A DNA stretch of 64,000 bases from an uncultured Planctomycetaceae bacterium. Lineage in GTDB: Bacteria > Planctomycetota > Planctomycetia > Planctomycetales > Planctomycetaceae. The notes beneath the pieces are model-generated. The model saw nothing but the letters and a program-made list of their open reading frames with translations. It had not been told where the DNA came from and ran no database searches. The DNA is taken from contig CALSLT010000027.1 of the NCBI GenBank assembly GCA_943787265.1, positions 124,001-188,000 on the forward strand. The letters are read 5' to 3'. The translations under genes were made by a program, and so were the position numbers. Shown here in pieces: positions 19,171 through 28,389 of the stretch (position 1 is its first letter; each line of letters opens with the position of its first letter).

Positions 19171-19704
19171 ATGAAGAAGACAGACTTGAGCCGACGCGAC
19201 TTCAATCGGCTGACCGCCGCAGCGTTCGGAGGCGTGGTTGCCGGAACCTTTGCTGGATGTGCAAATGAAGGCACTGACAGCGCACCTACTTCCGATCCCG
19301 CACCAACTGAGGGCAGCGAGACAGCCGAACCAGAAGGAAGCGAAACGACTTCCACCGAACAAGAAGGCGGCGAGCAAGCAGCCACCGAAGAAACCGCCAG
19401 CCTGTTGATGGGCGATAAGAACGTTTGCCGCGGCCTCAACATCTGCAAAGGCCACGGCGCAGGCGGCGAGAATGCATGTGCTGGCACCGGAGCCTGCGCA
19501 ACTTTGGCAGCCCATGAATGTGGCAAGCAGAACGACTGCAAAGGCCAGGGCGGTTGTGGTGCCAAGCCTGGCGAGAACGCCTGTAAGGGCATGGGCGGAT
19601 GTGCCGTCCCACTGAAAGAACACGCCTGGGGCAAAGCACGAGCCAACTTTGAAGCAGCCATGAAAGCTGCCGGCAAAGAAGCAGGTCCTGCTCCAGCGGC
19701 ATAA
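19171..19704 (+). CDS. Cysteine-rich Tat lipoprotein of unknown function
   Basis: A 177-residue protein with a twin-arginine signal (LSRRDFNRLTAAAFGGVVAG) ending in a lipobox-like FAGC, so Cys30 may be lipidated. Residues 31-80 are an acidic Ser/Thr/Glu/Pro-rich linker. Residues about 88-150 hold nine cysteines in spaced C-x-G-x-x-x-C type repeats (NVCRGLNICKGHG, NACAGTGACAT, HECGKQNDCKGQGGCG, NACKGMGGCAV). This looks like a small metal- or cluster-binding module, but no known ligand pattern fits exactly. I have the impression that related sequences exist in planctomycetes but cannot name the family. The ATG follows aggtaagg with good spacing, and a strong terminator follows the gene. Confidence 0.8.
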   Translation: MKKTDLSRRDFNRLTAAAFGGVVAGTFAGCANEGTDSAPTSDPAPTEGSETAEPEGSETTSTEQEGGEQAATEETASLLMGDKNVCRGLNICKGHGAGGENACAGTGACATLAAHECGKQNDCKGQGGCGAKPGENACKGMGGCAVPLKEHAWGKARANFEAAMKAAGKEAGPAPAA

Positions 19705-19732
19705 CGACTAACTGGCAGACAACCAGTTCGAC

Positions 19733-19780
19733 AGAAAGCCGGGGATGTCACTTTGCGTGGCCCCGGCTTTCTCTTTCGGT
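19733..19780 (+). terminator. Rho-independent-type terminator after the Cys-rich gene
   Basis: A perfect 12-bp inverted repeat, agaaagccgggg (19733-19744) and ccccggctttct (19761-19772), with a 16-base loop, followed by the T-rich ctttcgg. It lies 28 bases after the stop codon. Confidence 0.8.
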
Positions 19781-19811
19781 CTTCTCACATCAGAGTTTCT
19801 TTGGTGTTCTG

Positions 19812-20291
19812 ATGACAAATGACAGAAAAACTCTCGCTGAGTTTGCCCGAATCGCACTGTCGTACGATCTCTTGACCATCTCCGAAATCCGAGAGTGGGG
19901 CGATTCACTCTTACTATCTGCGGCTGATCCAGTGAATTGGATGATCGAGATTTCATTGATCGATCCAGAGAATGCTGACCAGGTGCTCAAAACTGTCCCG
20001 GGCAGTCTTAATGAAAATAGAACTGCCGATTTAGTCTGTGCAATTCTGACCGTACGTTGGAAATCTGCTCAGGCTAACATCGCTACAGTCCGCCAGGTTG
20101 GGTGGGATTTCCACGTGCTCGAACTGCTGCCCGAAATTGATCAAACGGATTGGGGAGTTGTGCTCGAAGTCGACTGTGAAGGGTTATCTGAGGGCTGGCG
20201 GACCGAGTCAGAAGTCCGAGACCTGATCAACAAGTCGCTCTCCCAATATCAAGCATTGGCAGCTGAACTGCCCGATTGGGTCGAGGCGTAA
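19812..20291 (+). CDS. Hypothetical protein
   Basis: Not recognised. A 159-residue acidic cytoplasmic protein with Trp-rich helices (ISEIREWGDSLLLSA, TADLVCAILTVRWKSAQANI), no signal peptide and no membrane segment. Size and composition resemble the small helical proteins of immunity or contact-dependent modules, but I see no partner toxin. It is convergent with metH, and the two stop codons are only 2 bases apart. Codon use matches the neighbouring genes. Confidence 0.65.
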   Translation: MTNDRKTLAEFARIALSYDLLTISEIREWGDSLLLSAADPVNWMIEISLIDPENADQVLKTVPGSLNENRTADLVCAILTVRWKSAQANIATVRQVGWDFHVLELLPEIDQTDWGVVLEVDCEGLSEGWRTESEVRDLINKSLSQYQALAAELPDWVEA

Positions 20292-20293
20292 CT

Positions 20294-23200
20294 TCAATTC
20301 ACCTGCGCAGGGTCATACCCAAGATTTGGAGCGAGCCATCGCTCGACTTCTTCGATGCTTGTGCCCTTTCGCGTGGCGTAATTCTCAACTTGATCTTTGC
20401 TGATTCGATCGACCGAGAAATACCTCGACTCGGGATGGGCGAAGTAGAGGCCGCTGACTGACGCCGCTGGGAACATGGCATAGGATTCAGTCAGCGAGAT
20501 GCCCGTTCGAGATTCGGCATCCAGCAGTTTGAACAGCGTGCTCTTTTCCGTGTGGTCAGGACATGCCGGATAGCCAAACGCCGGGCGAATGCCTCGATAC
20601 TTTTCTTTAATGAGGTCGTCGCTCGAAAGCCCTTCGGACTTTCCGTAGCCCCATTCATCTCGAGCGATTTTGTGCAATCGCTCAGCAAAAGCTTCAGCCA
20701 GTCGATCGGCCAGTGCTTTTGCCATGATGGACTGATAGTCGTCGTGCTCTTTCTCAAATCGAGCGACCAGTTCATCGCAACCGATTCCCGTCGTGACGGC
20801 AAACCCTCCGATGTAGTCCTTTCTGCCAGATTCATACGGAGCGATGTAGTCAGCCAGCGAGCGAAATTCCTTCTGCCCTTGCCGTTCCCATTGCTGACGC
20901 AGGGATGGAAAACGGCAAAGTTCCTCGCGGCTCCGCGGATCGTCGCCTTCGCTCAACACAACGATGTCATCGCCATCCGAAGTTGCCGGCCAGAAACCAA
21001 AGACTGCCTTTGCCTTGAGAAGCTTCTTCTCAACGATCTCATCCAGCAGTTTTCGTGCATCGTCAAACAGCCGTCTCGCTTCCTCACCGACAACATTGTC
21101 TTCCAGAATCGCCGGATACTTGCCGCGAAGCTCCCAGGTTTGAAAGAACGGCGACCAGTCAATGTAGGGAACCAGATCTTCCAAGGGATGATCGTCAATC
21201 GTCCGCAAACCGGTGAACGACGGAGTGGGAATGTCGACAGATTCCCAGTCCGTGGCGAATCGGCGTGAAACCGTCTCGGCGTATGGGGTCAGAGCTTTCT
21301 GCTGACGATTCTCAAACGCCGCGCGATCGCGTTCCTGCTCCGCCAGGTTCTTCTCGACGAAGGCTGGCTTCCGATCGGCATCCAGCAAATCCTCAACAAC
21401 CGGCACCGATAACGATGCATCGCCAACGTGAACCACCGGCTGGCCGTATTGCTGTGCAATCTTGACTGCCGTATGTTTGGCACTGGTGGTCGCTCCGCCG
21501 ATCAAAAGCGGCAACGTAAAATCCTGCCGCTTGAGTTCCCTCGCGCAATGCACCATTTCATCCAGTGACGGTGTAATCAGACCGCTGAGCCCGATGAGGT
21601 CCGCCTTTTCATCAATTGCTGTCTGCAGAATTTTGTCGGCAGGAACCATGACTCCCAGATCAATCACGTCAAAGTTGTTACAGCGTAAAACGACTCCGAC
21701 AATATTCTTGCCGATGTCATGAACATCGCCTTTGACCGTTGCCAGGACAATCGTCCCTCGCGATGTTGATTCGCCCGATTCAGCTTTCTCGGCTTCCATG
21801 AACGGCGTCAACCAAGCGACCGACTTCTTCATCACACGAGCACTCTTCACCACCTGCGGCAGAAACATCTTGCCCGCACCGAACAGTTCGCCGACGACAG
21901 CCATCCCGTCCATCAACGGCCCTTGGATAACGTTGAGGGGCCGTCCATATTTCAGCCGAGCTTCTTCGGTGTCCTCATCAATGTGATCGGTGATGCCTTT
22001 CAGAATGGCATGCGCCAGTCGTTCTTCGATCGTTCCACTTCGCCATTCCGCGACTTTGGTTTCACTTTTTCCTTCCGCTTGATCTTTGACTTTTTCGGAA
22101 AAGTCGACGAGCCGTTCGGTTGCATCCGTCTTCCGATTCAGCAGTACGTCTTCGACGTATTCGAGCAACTCTTTGTCGATTTCGTCGTAAACTTCCAACT
22201 GCCCGGCATTGACGATGCCCATGTCGAGGCCGGCATCAATTGCGTGATAAAGAAATGCGGCGTTGATCGCTTCTCGAACGACGTTGTTGCCACGGAAGGA
22301 GAACGAAATGTTGCTCACACCGCCCGACGTCTTAGCGCCGGGACACTCCGCCTTGATTCGCCGAATGGCTTCGATGAATTCGACGGCGTAGTTGGCGTGC
22401 TCTTCCAGGCCTGTTCCAACCGTCAGGATGTTTGGGTCAAAGATAATGTCTTCCGGCGGGAAGCCAGCTTCTTCGGTCAGCAGTTTGTAGGCTCGTTTAC
22501 AAATCCTGACTTTGTTCTCGCAGTCAACTGCCTGCCCCTCTTCGTCAAATGCCATGACGACGACGGCCGCACCGTACTTGCGAATCGTCCTGGCCTGCTG
22601 AAGAAATTGCTCTTCGCCTTCCTTCATACTGATCGAATTGACGATGCCTTTGCCCTGCAGACATTTCAGACCAGCTTCAATGACGCTCCACTTTGAGCTG
22701 TCGACCATGATCGGAACGGAAACATCCGGCTCATCGTTATCGCTCAGCAGGTACAGAAACTTCTGCATGCACGCTTCACTGTCGAGCAGACCTTCGTCCA
22801 TGTTGACGTCAACAATGTTCGCGCCACCTTCGACCTGCCCTCGCGCGATGCTGAGTGCTTCGTCGTAGCTTTCTTCCTTGATCAACCTCGCAAACTTCCG
22901 CGAGCCTGTGACATTCGTCCGCTCGCCAACCATGACAAACGTGGTTTCGGGACGAAGCTCCAGACGGTTGAGTCCACTGTACGTCGAGAATCCCGGCGAC
23001 TGCGGAATCTTGCGCGGCTTGATGCCTTTGACGGCCTCGCCGATCTTGTGAATGTACTCGGGCGATGTCCCGCAGCAGCCACCGACGATGCTCACCCAGC
23101 CTTGCTCAGCGAAGTCGCGAATGTTTGCGGCGACTTCCGCAGGCGAAGAATCGAATCCGCCCATTCCGTCCGGCATTCCGGCGTTCGGGTAACAACTAAT

Positions 23201-23992
23201 ATGGCAATCTGCGAGTTGTGACAGGCTTTCAACGTATGGCCTCATTTGAGCCGGCCCGAGCGCACAGTTCAGGCCAATGCTGAGCATCGGAAAATGAGAC
23301 AGCGACGTGTAAAACGCTTCGATACTTTGAGCCGTCAATGACCGGCCACCGTCGAAGATCGTCCCGGAGACCATGACCGGCACTTCAACATTGTGTTGCT
23401 CGAAGTAGGTCGCGATCGCAAACAGGCACGCCTTCATGTTAAGCGTGTCGAACGACGTTTCCGGCAGCAGCAGATCAACGCCTCCGTCGATCAACCCGCG
23501 AACCTGCTCGGTGTACGAAGCGACCATATCGTCGAAGTTAGTCGGCCTGATGCCTGGCTCATCCGGGTTCAGCGAGAGCTGCACCTTCGTTGGCCCGATG
23601 CTGCCAGCGACGAATCTTGGTTTATCTGGCGTTGAGAAATCTTCAGTCGCACGTTTGGCAATCTCAGCCGCCGCTTTGTTAATCGCGTAGGTGTGCTCGG
23701 CGAGTTCGAACTCTTCCATCGACACGACGTTGGCGTTGAACGTGTCCGTCTCGATGATGTCCGAGCCAGCCTCGAGATATTGCCGATGGATGTTCTCGAT
23801 AATTTTTGGCTGCGTCAGGCACAGAACGTCGTTGGCATTCTTCAGGTCGACGGCGTGATTCTTGAAAAGGTCGCCACGGTAATCGGCCTCAGTTGGCCCC
23901 GCCCCCATGATGAGCGACCCCATCGCTCCATCAAGAAGCAGAATTCGGTCTTCAAGCAGATTGCGCAGCGTGTCCTGAGTTGAACTGGTCAT
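20294..23992 (-). CDS. metH: Methionine synthase, cobalamin-dependent
   Basis: MetH transfers a methyl group from 5-methyltetrahydrofolate to homocysteine through cobalamin. The 1232-residue product has the full set of modules: homocysteine-binding domain (about 1-330, with zinc cysteines in GLNCALG and VGGCCGTSPEYI), pterin-binding domain (about 345-620, FVMVGERTNVTGSRKFARLI), cobalamin cap and binding domains (about 640-885, with DVHDIG, the DxHxxG motif whose His ligates cobalt, at about 757-762), and the C-terminal reactivation domain (with RPAFGYPACPDHTEK). No cobalamin or SAM riboswitch is recognisable in the roughly 140 bases upstream. The ribosome binding site is weak. Confidence 0.97.
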   Translation of the reverse strand: MTSSTQDTLRNLLEDRILLLDGAMGSLIMGAGPTEADYRGDLFKNHAVDLKNANDVLCLTQPKIIENIHRQYLEAGSDIIETDTFNANVVSMEEFELAEHTYAINKAAAEIAKRATEDFSTPDKPRFVAGSIGPTKVQLSLNPDEPGIRPTNFDDMVASYTEQVRGLIDGGVDLLLPETSFDTLNMKACLFAIATYFEQHNVEVPVMVSGTIFDGGRSLTAQSIEAFYTSLSHFPMLSIGLNCALGPAQMRPYVESLSQLADCHISCYPNAGMPDGMGGFDSSPAEVAANIRDFAEQGWVSIVGGCCGTSPEYIHKIGEAVKGIKPRKIPQSPGFSTYSGLNRLELRPETTFVMVGERTNVTGSRKFARLIKEESYDEALSIARGQVEGGANIVDVNMDEGLLDSEACMQKFLYLLSDNDEPDVSVPIMVDSSKWSVIEAGLKCLQGKGIVNSISMKEGEEQFLQQARTIRKYGAAVVVMAFDEEGQAVDCENKVRICKRAYKLLTEEAGFPPEDIIFDPNILTVGTGLEEHANYAVEFIEAIRRIKAECPGAKTSGGVSNISFSFRGNNVVREAINAAFLYHAIDAGLDMGIVNAGQLEVYDEIDKELLEYVEDVLLNRKTDATERLVDFSEKVKDQAEGKSETKVAEWRSGTIEERLAHAILKGITDHIDEDTEEARLKYGRPLNVIQGPLMDGMAVVGELFGAGKMFLPQVVKSARVMKKSVAWLTPFMEAEKAESGESTSRGTIVLATVKGDVHDIGKNIVGVVLRCNNFDVIDLGVMVPADKILQTAIDEKADLIGLSGLITPSLDEMVHCARELKRQDFTLPLLIGGATTSAKHTAVKIAQQYGQPVVHVGDASLSVPVVEDLLDADRKPAFVEKNLAEQERDRAAFENRQQKALTPYAETVSRRFATDWESVDIPTPSFTGLRTIDDHPLEDLVPYIDWSPFFQTWELRGKYPAILEDNVVGEEARRLFDDARKLLDEIVEKKLLKAKAVFGFWPATSDGDDIVVLSEGDDPRSREELCRFPSLRQQWERQGQKEFRSLADYIAPYESGRKDYIGGFAVTTGIGCDELVARFEKEHDDYQSIMAKALADRLAEAFAERLHKIARDEWGYGKSEGLSSDDLIKEKYRGIRPAFGYPACPDHTEKSTLFKLLDAESRTGISLTESYAMFPAASVSGLYFAHPESRYFSVDRISKDQVENYATRKGTSIEEVERWLAPNLGYDPAQVN

Positions 23993-24127
23993 GGGAGCTC
24001 AAGAAAGAGAAAAACGTTCAAGAATAGATCGATATCAGACAGGCGGAGCGGTATCGGGGTTCGATCCGATCACCCGTGAGCGACACACTTTAAGAGCATG
24101 ACCGCATTGCGGAAACGCACATAACGA

Positions 24128-24162
24128 AAGAATCCCGGCCTGAAACTCAGACCGGGATTCCT
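24128..24162 (-). terminator. Terminator downstream of the DUF1080 gene
   Basis: A 9-bp perfect inverted repeat, gaatcccgg (24130-24138) and ccgggattc (24152-24160), extended by further pairing. On the minus strand it is preceded by a T-rich run and followed by tttcgtt. It separates the DUF1080 gene from metH, so the two are probably separate units. Confidence 0.7.
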
Positions 24163-24189
24163 CAGAAAAAACTTGTCAGTGCGGGTTAG

Positions 24190-25653
24190 CTATTTCGAAG
24201 CTTTGGCTTTTTTCGCAGCCGCCTTTGCTGCCTTCTTAGCAGCAGCGTCCTTTTCAGCAGCCTTCGCCGCTGCTTCGTCTTTCGACGGAGCCTCTTTCTT
24301 GACAGGCGGCTTATTCTCAGCAGGAGTTGGATTGGCGTCAGCCAGCTTCTTGATCCGTACATTTCGATACTGCACGGCATCCCCGTGGCCAGCAAATCCA
24401 AAGTACCCGTCGAATCGGTCAATCCCGATATGTCGCTTGCCCATGTGCTTTTCGGGCTTCGTGACATCTGCATCAACAATGAGTGTGCCGTTCAACTCGA
24501 CCTTCACCCACGATCCCTTGACGGTGACTTCCTGATAGTTCCACTCGCCGACCGGTCGCTGATAACCTCGATGAGCGGCGACGACTCCGTAAACAGACCC
24601 GTGATACTGCCGAGCGTCGAGCTTGGCGTACTTCTCGGCCGTGTTGTCGAGAACCTGCAATTCGCAAAGTCCGACGTAAGCAGTGTCGCCTTTTCCGGGA
24701 TAGCGGATCGCCAGGCCATTGTTGCCACCGGGCGGAACTTTGAATTCAAGGCGAGCCACAAAATCGGTCAGGTTCTGGTTGTAGTAAATCGTTCCGCCCT
24801 TGCCCTGCTTGCAACGAACGGTTCCATCGACGATCTCGTAGTTTTCGACAGGTCCGGCCCAACCTTCGAGAGACTTGCCATCAAAAATGGTATCAAAGCC
24901 ACTGTCGCTGCCGGCTAGAGTCTGAGTCGCTTCTTCGAGAGCGATTTCGCGGATGAAAATGTTTCGCCAGCGAACTTCGTTGCCGTGAGTCTGCAATTGA
25001 ACTGGCCCCTGATTCCGCAGTGGCAACGCTCGGTTCCAGTAGTTGTGAAGCGGAGAGCCGTCGACCGCAAGCTTCCCGTTCAACCAGACCCATGTCTTCG
25101 CTCCAATCTGCTTAATGCGGAAGCTGTTCCACTCGCCAATCGGTTTGTCGGCGTTGACGATTGGATCCTTGCCAGCAGAGCCGGAAGCGTTGTTCCACAA
25201 GCCTCCCGAACCTTTATCCGCTCCCAGACGCCAGTATCCAGCTTCTTCCGTTGTGTCCCAAATCTGCACCTGCGGCGTCGCTTTCAGATAGATTCCAGAA
25301 TCACCCTTCGGCAATAGTTTGAAATCAACAAGCAACTCGAAGTCACGATACTCTTCAGGCGTCGTCATGTAGACGCCTTTGCCGTCATTGACGAGTTCGC
25401 CATTGTCGACCGACCAGTGTGCTTCCGCGTCTTTCCACTGTTCATCGAGGAAAGTCTTACGATCCTCTTCAGACATCTCCGCAAGCTTGTACGGATTCTG
25501 TCGGTGAGCAATCCATCCGTCGAGATTCTTCCCGTTGAACAAAGCCGTAAAGCCCTTCGGCGGAGCATTCTGAGCCGCATCGTCGGCAAAGGAAGTCTTC
25601 GAAATCAGCAAGGAACTCAGTAACGCGGCAGTCATCAACAGAGAGCGGATCAT
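24190..25653 (-). CDS. Exported protein with two DUF1080 (3-keto-disaccharide hydrolase-like) domains
   Basis: The 487-residue product starts with a signal peptide (about 1-23, MTAALLSSLLISKTSFA). Two DUF1080 concanavalin-like jelly-roll domains follow: FTALFNGKNLDGWIAHRQN (about 34-215) and FDTIFDGKSLEGWAGPVENY (about 255-435). This family is linked to glycoside/3-keto-glucoside hydrolysis and carbohydrate binding, but the exact substrate is unknown. The last 45 residues are an unusual Lys/Ala/Glu tail (KEAPSKDEAAAKAAEKDA, KKAAKAAAKKAKASK) resembling a histone H1-type tail. A minus-strand terminator follows it. Confidence 0.88.
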   Translation of the reverse strand: MIRSLLMTAALLSSLLISKTSFADDAAQNAPPKGFTALFNGKNLDGWIAHRQNPYKLAEMSEEDRKTFLDEQWKDAEAHWSVDNGELVNDGKGVYMTTPEEYRDFELLVDFKLLPKGDSGIYLKATPQVQIWDTTEEAGYWRLGADKGSGGLWNNASGSAGKDPIVNADKPIGEWNSFRIKQIGAKTWVWLNGKLAVDGSPLHNYWNRALPLRNQGPVQLQTHGNEVRWRNIFIREIALEEATQTLAGSDSGFDTIFDGKSLEGWAGPVENYEIVDGTVRCKQGKGGTIYYNQNLTDFVARLEFKVPPGGNNGLAIRYPGKGDTAYVGLCELQVLDNTAEKYAKLDARQYHGSVYGVVAAHRGYQRPVGEWNYQEVTVKGSWVKVELNGTLIVDADVTKPEKHMGKRHIGIDRFDGYFGFAGHGDAVQYRNVRIKKLADANPTPAENKPPVKKEAPSKDEAAAKAAEKDAAAKKAAKAAAKKAKASK

Positions 25654-25857
25654 GGTGAAACTCCGGCAGCGCGGAAAACAGAACGCCCGTGGTGAGTCGG
25701 GACCGTTCCCGAAAGGCGTCGTGATGGAATATGTGAGGCTAGACTCTAAGCATCATACTGTCGAGCCATCAACAACGATGAATGGGCCTTACGGGAGGCA
25801 AGTAGTCTCCGATCCTTGCAAGCCGAGGGCGGCATCACGAAGCGATGACTGGAGACA

Positions 25858-26565
25858 TCACTCGTTGCTATCAGCTTCCGCCGATTCACCGTTGAGGCCA
25901 GCCGCCTTTTGACTAGCTTTGCCATGTGAAACGAACAGTCCTTGAATCAACGGCCAGTCCACATTCACGAATTGTTTATGGGATAGCAATACGTCAATTC
26001 CTTTGAACGTGATATTCTGTCCCCGACCAGCAAATAGCTTTAGTTGATCCTGGACGTGCATGTGAATGTGTGGACCATCTGTGTTTCCAGAATTTCCGCA
26101 TTTGCCCAATAGCTGACCGGCTTTGACGCGACCGCCTTCCTGGACAACAACAGACCCTTTCTGGAAGTGCGCGAGATAGACGAATTCTTTCGGCCCAGCT
26201 TCAATCACGACGTAGTTGCCGAATGGATTCTTTAGATTGCGGACTCCGACTGGATTGTCCGGCTGACCATCTAGAACCTTGCGTACAACTCCATTCACTG
26301 GAGAAAGGACAGGTTGCCTCCATGAAAAGTAGTTACCCACGGCATTGCCTGAGCCTTTAGTCAGTTCCCGATTCCCAAGGCCGCCGGTTTTCATGAAGTC
26401 TACACCGTACCATTGCGAGACTACTCGGAAGTGGTGGTTGACGTTGGGAGTGTCGCCGCCAGCCATGACGAACCACTGGCCATCAAATGGCAATCGGTAA
26501 TCCGCAGCTTCGGAACTGTCGGCGAAGGCTGTGGCAAGAACAGCCAGCAGGATTGAGTAATTCAC
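25858..26565 (-). CDS. Exported M23/LytM-type peptidase-like protein
   Basis: About 235 residues from a GTG start at 26565, preceded by gaagaaggaa. The frame stays open further upstream, but this start gives a clean signal peptide (NYSILLAVLATAFADSSEAA). The zinc motifs of M23 peptidases are visible: an HxxxxxxxxGVD stretch (HHFRVVSQWYGVDF), GNYVVIEAG, YLAHFQKGSV and the final GPHIHMHV with the HxH motif. M23 enzymes cut peptidoglycan peptides. In planctomycetes such proteins may act on the reduced wall or be inactive. A REP-like palindrome lies upstream, between this gene and dnaA. Confidence 0.8.
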   Translation of the reverse strand: MNYSILLAVLATAFADSSEAADYRLPFDGQWFVMAGGDTPNVNHHFRVVSQWYGVDFMKTGGLGNRELTKGSGNAVGNYFSWRQPVLSPVNGVVRKVLDGQPDNPVGVRNLKNPFGNYVVIEAGPKEFVYLAHFQKGSVVVQEGGRVKAGQLLGKCGNSGNTDGPHIHMHVQDQLKLFAGRGQNITFKGIDVLLSHKQFVNVDWPLIQGLFVSHGKASQKAAGLNGESAEADSNE

Positions 26566-26662
26566 GAGTGTTCCTTCTTCGGGGGCAACAGAAACTGACT
26601 CTCTGATGTTATGCCGTCGCTTCCCCCAGCCGTAAACCACTGATGAATGTGGCAGAAACTCC

Positions 26663-26684
26663 GTCAGGCAGAGCCTGACCTACG
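26663..26684. repeat. REP-like palindrome, copy 1
   Basis: A 22-base sequence containing the imperfect palindrome tcaggcagagcctga followed by cctacg. A second copy with one mismatch occurs at 48864-48885. This copy lies between the dnaA stop and the M23 gene. Confidence 0.8.
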
Positions 26685-26695
26685 AGGTTGCATCG

Positions 26696-28150
26696 CTATC
26701 CAGCCAGCAGTTGCTGCTCGATTGACTCCATGACGTCGCTGAGATGCCAGTTACGACCAGCGAAGGTCAACTCTTTCTCAGCTCGCAACCACGTGTCGAC
26801 TTTCTTTTCGGCAGCGACCACTGTGCTGTGATTCCGTCCGCCGAAGAAGTCTCCGATTTCCTTGTAGGCTGCCTGCGTGTGACGCCGTGCCAGAAACATC
26901 GCCAGCATGCGAGGCTGGCTGACACTTCGCGTTCGTTTGTCAGATTTCAGATCGCTGGAGTCAATGCCGAACAAATTGCAAATTGCGGCTTCAATGTCAG
27001 GAAGCCGGACAACTCGAATGCAGTCTCGTTCCAACTCGGACAATGCCTGCCGGGCCGTCTGTACCGAGACTTTCTTTTTCGTCATCGCGAACCAGGTCAG
27101 CAACGTATTGAGTGCTCCTTCGAGCTCCCGCACGCTGTGAGCAAATCGTCGCGCGACAAAGTCCATCGCGTCTTCTGAAACCTGTCCGGCAAACGGCTGC
27201 AACTTCAGACGAACGATCTGTCGACGAGTCTGAAGATCCGGAGCTTCCAGTCGACTGACCAGTCCACAAAGAAACCGAGTCGTCAGTTCGCCGCTCATCT
27301 TCGACATTAGCCGAGGATGACAATCAGCCGTAACAACAACCTGCTTACCGTGACTGGAAAGCTGCTCGAACGTGTGCAGGAATTCTTCCTGCATGCCGGG
27401 CTTACCGTTCAGAAATCCGATGTCGTCGATAATCAAGACGTCGACATTTCGGAACCTGGCACGGAAGCTCGGCAGTGACTGATTTCGCAGAGCGTGCGTG
27501 AACTGATTTCCGAAACTCTCGGCCGTCATAAAGACAGCCTGCATCTCGGGATTCTGCTTACGGACTTCGCAGTAGATTGCTTCGGCCAAGTGCGTCTTAC
27601 CAACTCCGACGCCGCCATGAATATAGAGAGGACTGAATCGTTCGCCGGGGTGGCTGGCCACCTGCCGAGCCGCCGTCACAGCAAGCTCGTTGCAAGCTCC
27701 CTGAATAAAACCGTCCAGTTTTGAGAATCGCCGTCCTTCGCGCTGACCAGCCGCTTTCGCCGATGTGACCGAAGCAGATCGTGCCGCCTTCCGCTGTTTT
27801 GTTGACGCTTCAACAACCGACACCGATGCCGGGCTGGCTTCTGACGAGTTGTCCGTATCCGAAGTGGCTTCCAAGTGCTCGTCGATCGCCCAGTCAACGG
27901 TGCAGCCAGGAACGATTTCACGCGCAGTCGCGAGCACATCGCTGCTGAATTTGCGATGCATCCAAGTCGACAGGAATGCGCTGCCGACCGACACATTGAA
28001 CGTCGAACCTGACAGACTGACTTGTGAACGACTCACAAACCAATGCTGAAAGTTATGTTCGCCGATCTTTGCTCGGAGCGCATCCAGAAAGCAATTTGTG
28101 CTTTCATCATGCGATACTGGCTGAACGTTTGCCAGAATATCGGGCTGCAT
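26696..28150 (-). CDS. dnaA: Chromosomal replication initiator protein DnaA
   Basis: DnaA binds DnaA boxes and melts the origin. From the ATG at 28150 (preceded by gagggtcgcaag) the protein has about 484 residues. An ATG at 28171 and a TTG at 28198 are in frame. Domain I is at about 20-100 (KIGEHNFQHWFVSRSQVSLS), domain II is a Ser/Ala/Lys-rich linker, the domain III AAA+ part has Walker A GGVGVGKTH (about 178-186) and Walker B VLIIDDIGFL (about 237-246), and domain IV carries the DnaA signature RNHSTVVAAEKKVDTWL (about 437-453). dnaN, recF and gyrB are not neighbours, and I see no cluster of DnaA boxes nearby. Confidence 0.93.
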   Translation of the reverse strand: MQPDILANVQPVSHDESTNCFLDALRAKIGEHNFQHWFVSRSQVSLSGSTFNVSVGSAFLSTWMHRKFSSDVLATAREIVPGCTVDWAIDEHLEATSDTDNSSEASPASVSVVEASTKQRKAARSASVTSAKAAGQREGRRFSKLDGFIQGACNELAVTAARQVASHPGERFSPLYIHGGVGVGKTHLAEAIYCEVRKQNPEMQAVFMTAESFGNQFTHALRNQSLPSFRARFRNVDVLIIDDIGFLNGKPGMQEEFLHTFEQLSSHGKQVVVTADCHPRLMSKMSGELTTRFLCGLVSRLEAPDLQTRRQIVRLKLQPFAGQVSEDAMDFVARRFAHSVRELEGALNTLLTWFAMTKKKVSVQTARQALSELERDCIRVVRLPDIEAAICNLFGIDSSDLKSDKRTRSVSQPRMLAMFLARRHTQAAYKEIGDFFGGRNHSTVVAAEKKVDTWLRAEKELTFAGRNWHLSDVMESIEQQLLAG

Positions 28151-28389
28151 CTTGCGACCCTCGATGCGCATTCCCTCAACACAGGATGCCGTCACCAATT
28201 AGATGAACTGCGTCCTTGATCCATTTCGTGGGACAGACCAGTGATCGCGAAAAAGAAACTGTCGCGAAAATTTTCTGCCGGGAGCAAGGCTCGCAGTGAA
28301 GCCACATGAACCGACTAAAGTCGACGCACAGGTTCACCCGAACGGGCACTCCGTTGCCAGCGATTGAATCTCGAATCAGGAGATACGAT
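28151..28389. other. Divergent intergenic region upstream of dnaA
   Basis: About 240 bases between dnaA and a possible small plus-strand gene. I searched by eye for TTATCCACA-type DnaA boxes on both strands and found none. It contains an AT-richer stretch (gcgaaaattttctgcc) but no AT-rich melting region of the size expected at oriC. Confidence 0.4.

Noticed and set aside
20552..22696. Long plus-strand frames opposite metH
   Set aside because: They are shadows of a strongly coding gene with complete MetH motifs on the minus strand.
24050..24090. ggggttcgatccgatc stretch upstream of metH looking like a T-arm or riboswitch element
   Set aside because: No complete cloverleaf can be drawn, and no conserved cobalamin-, SAM- or SAH-riboswitch core is visible.
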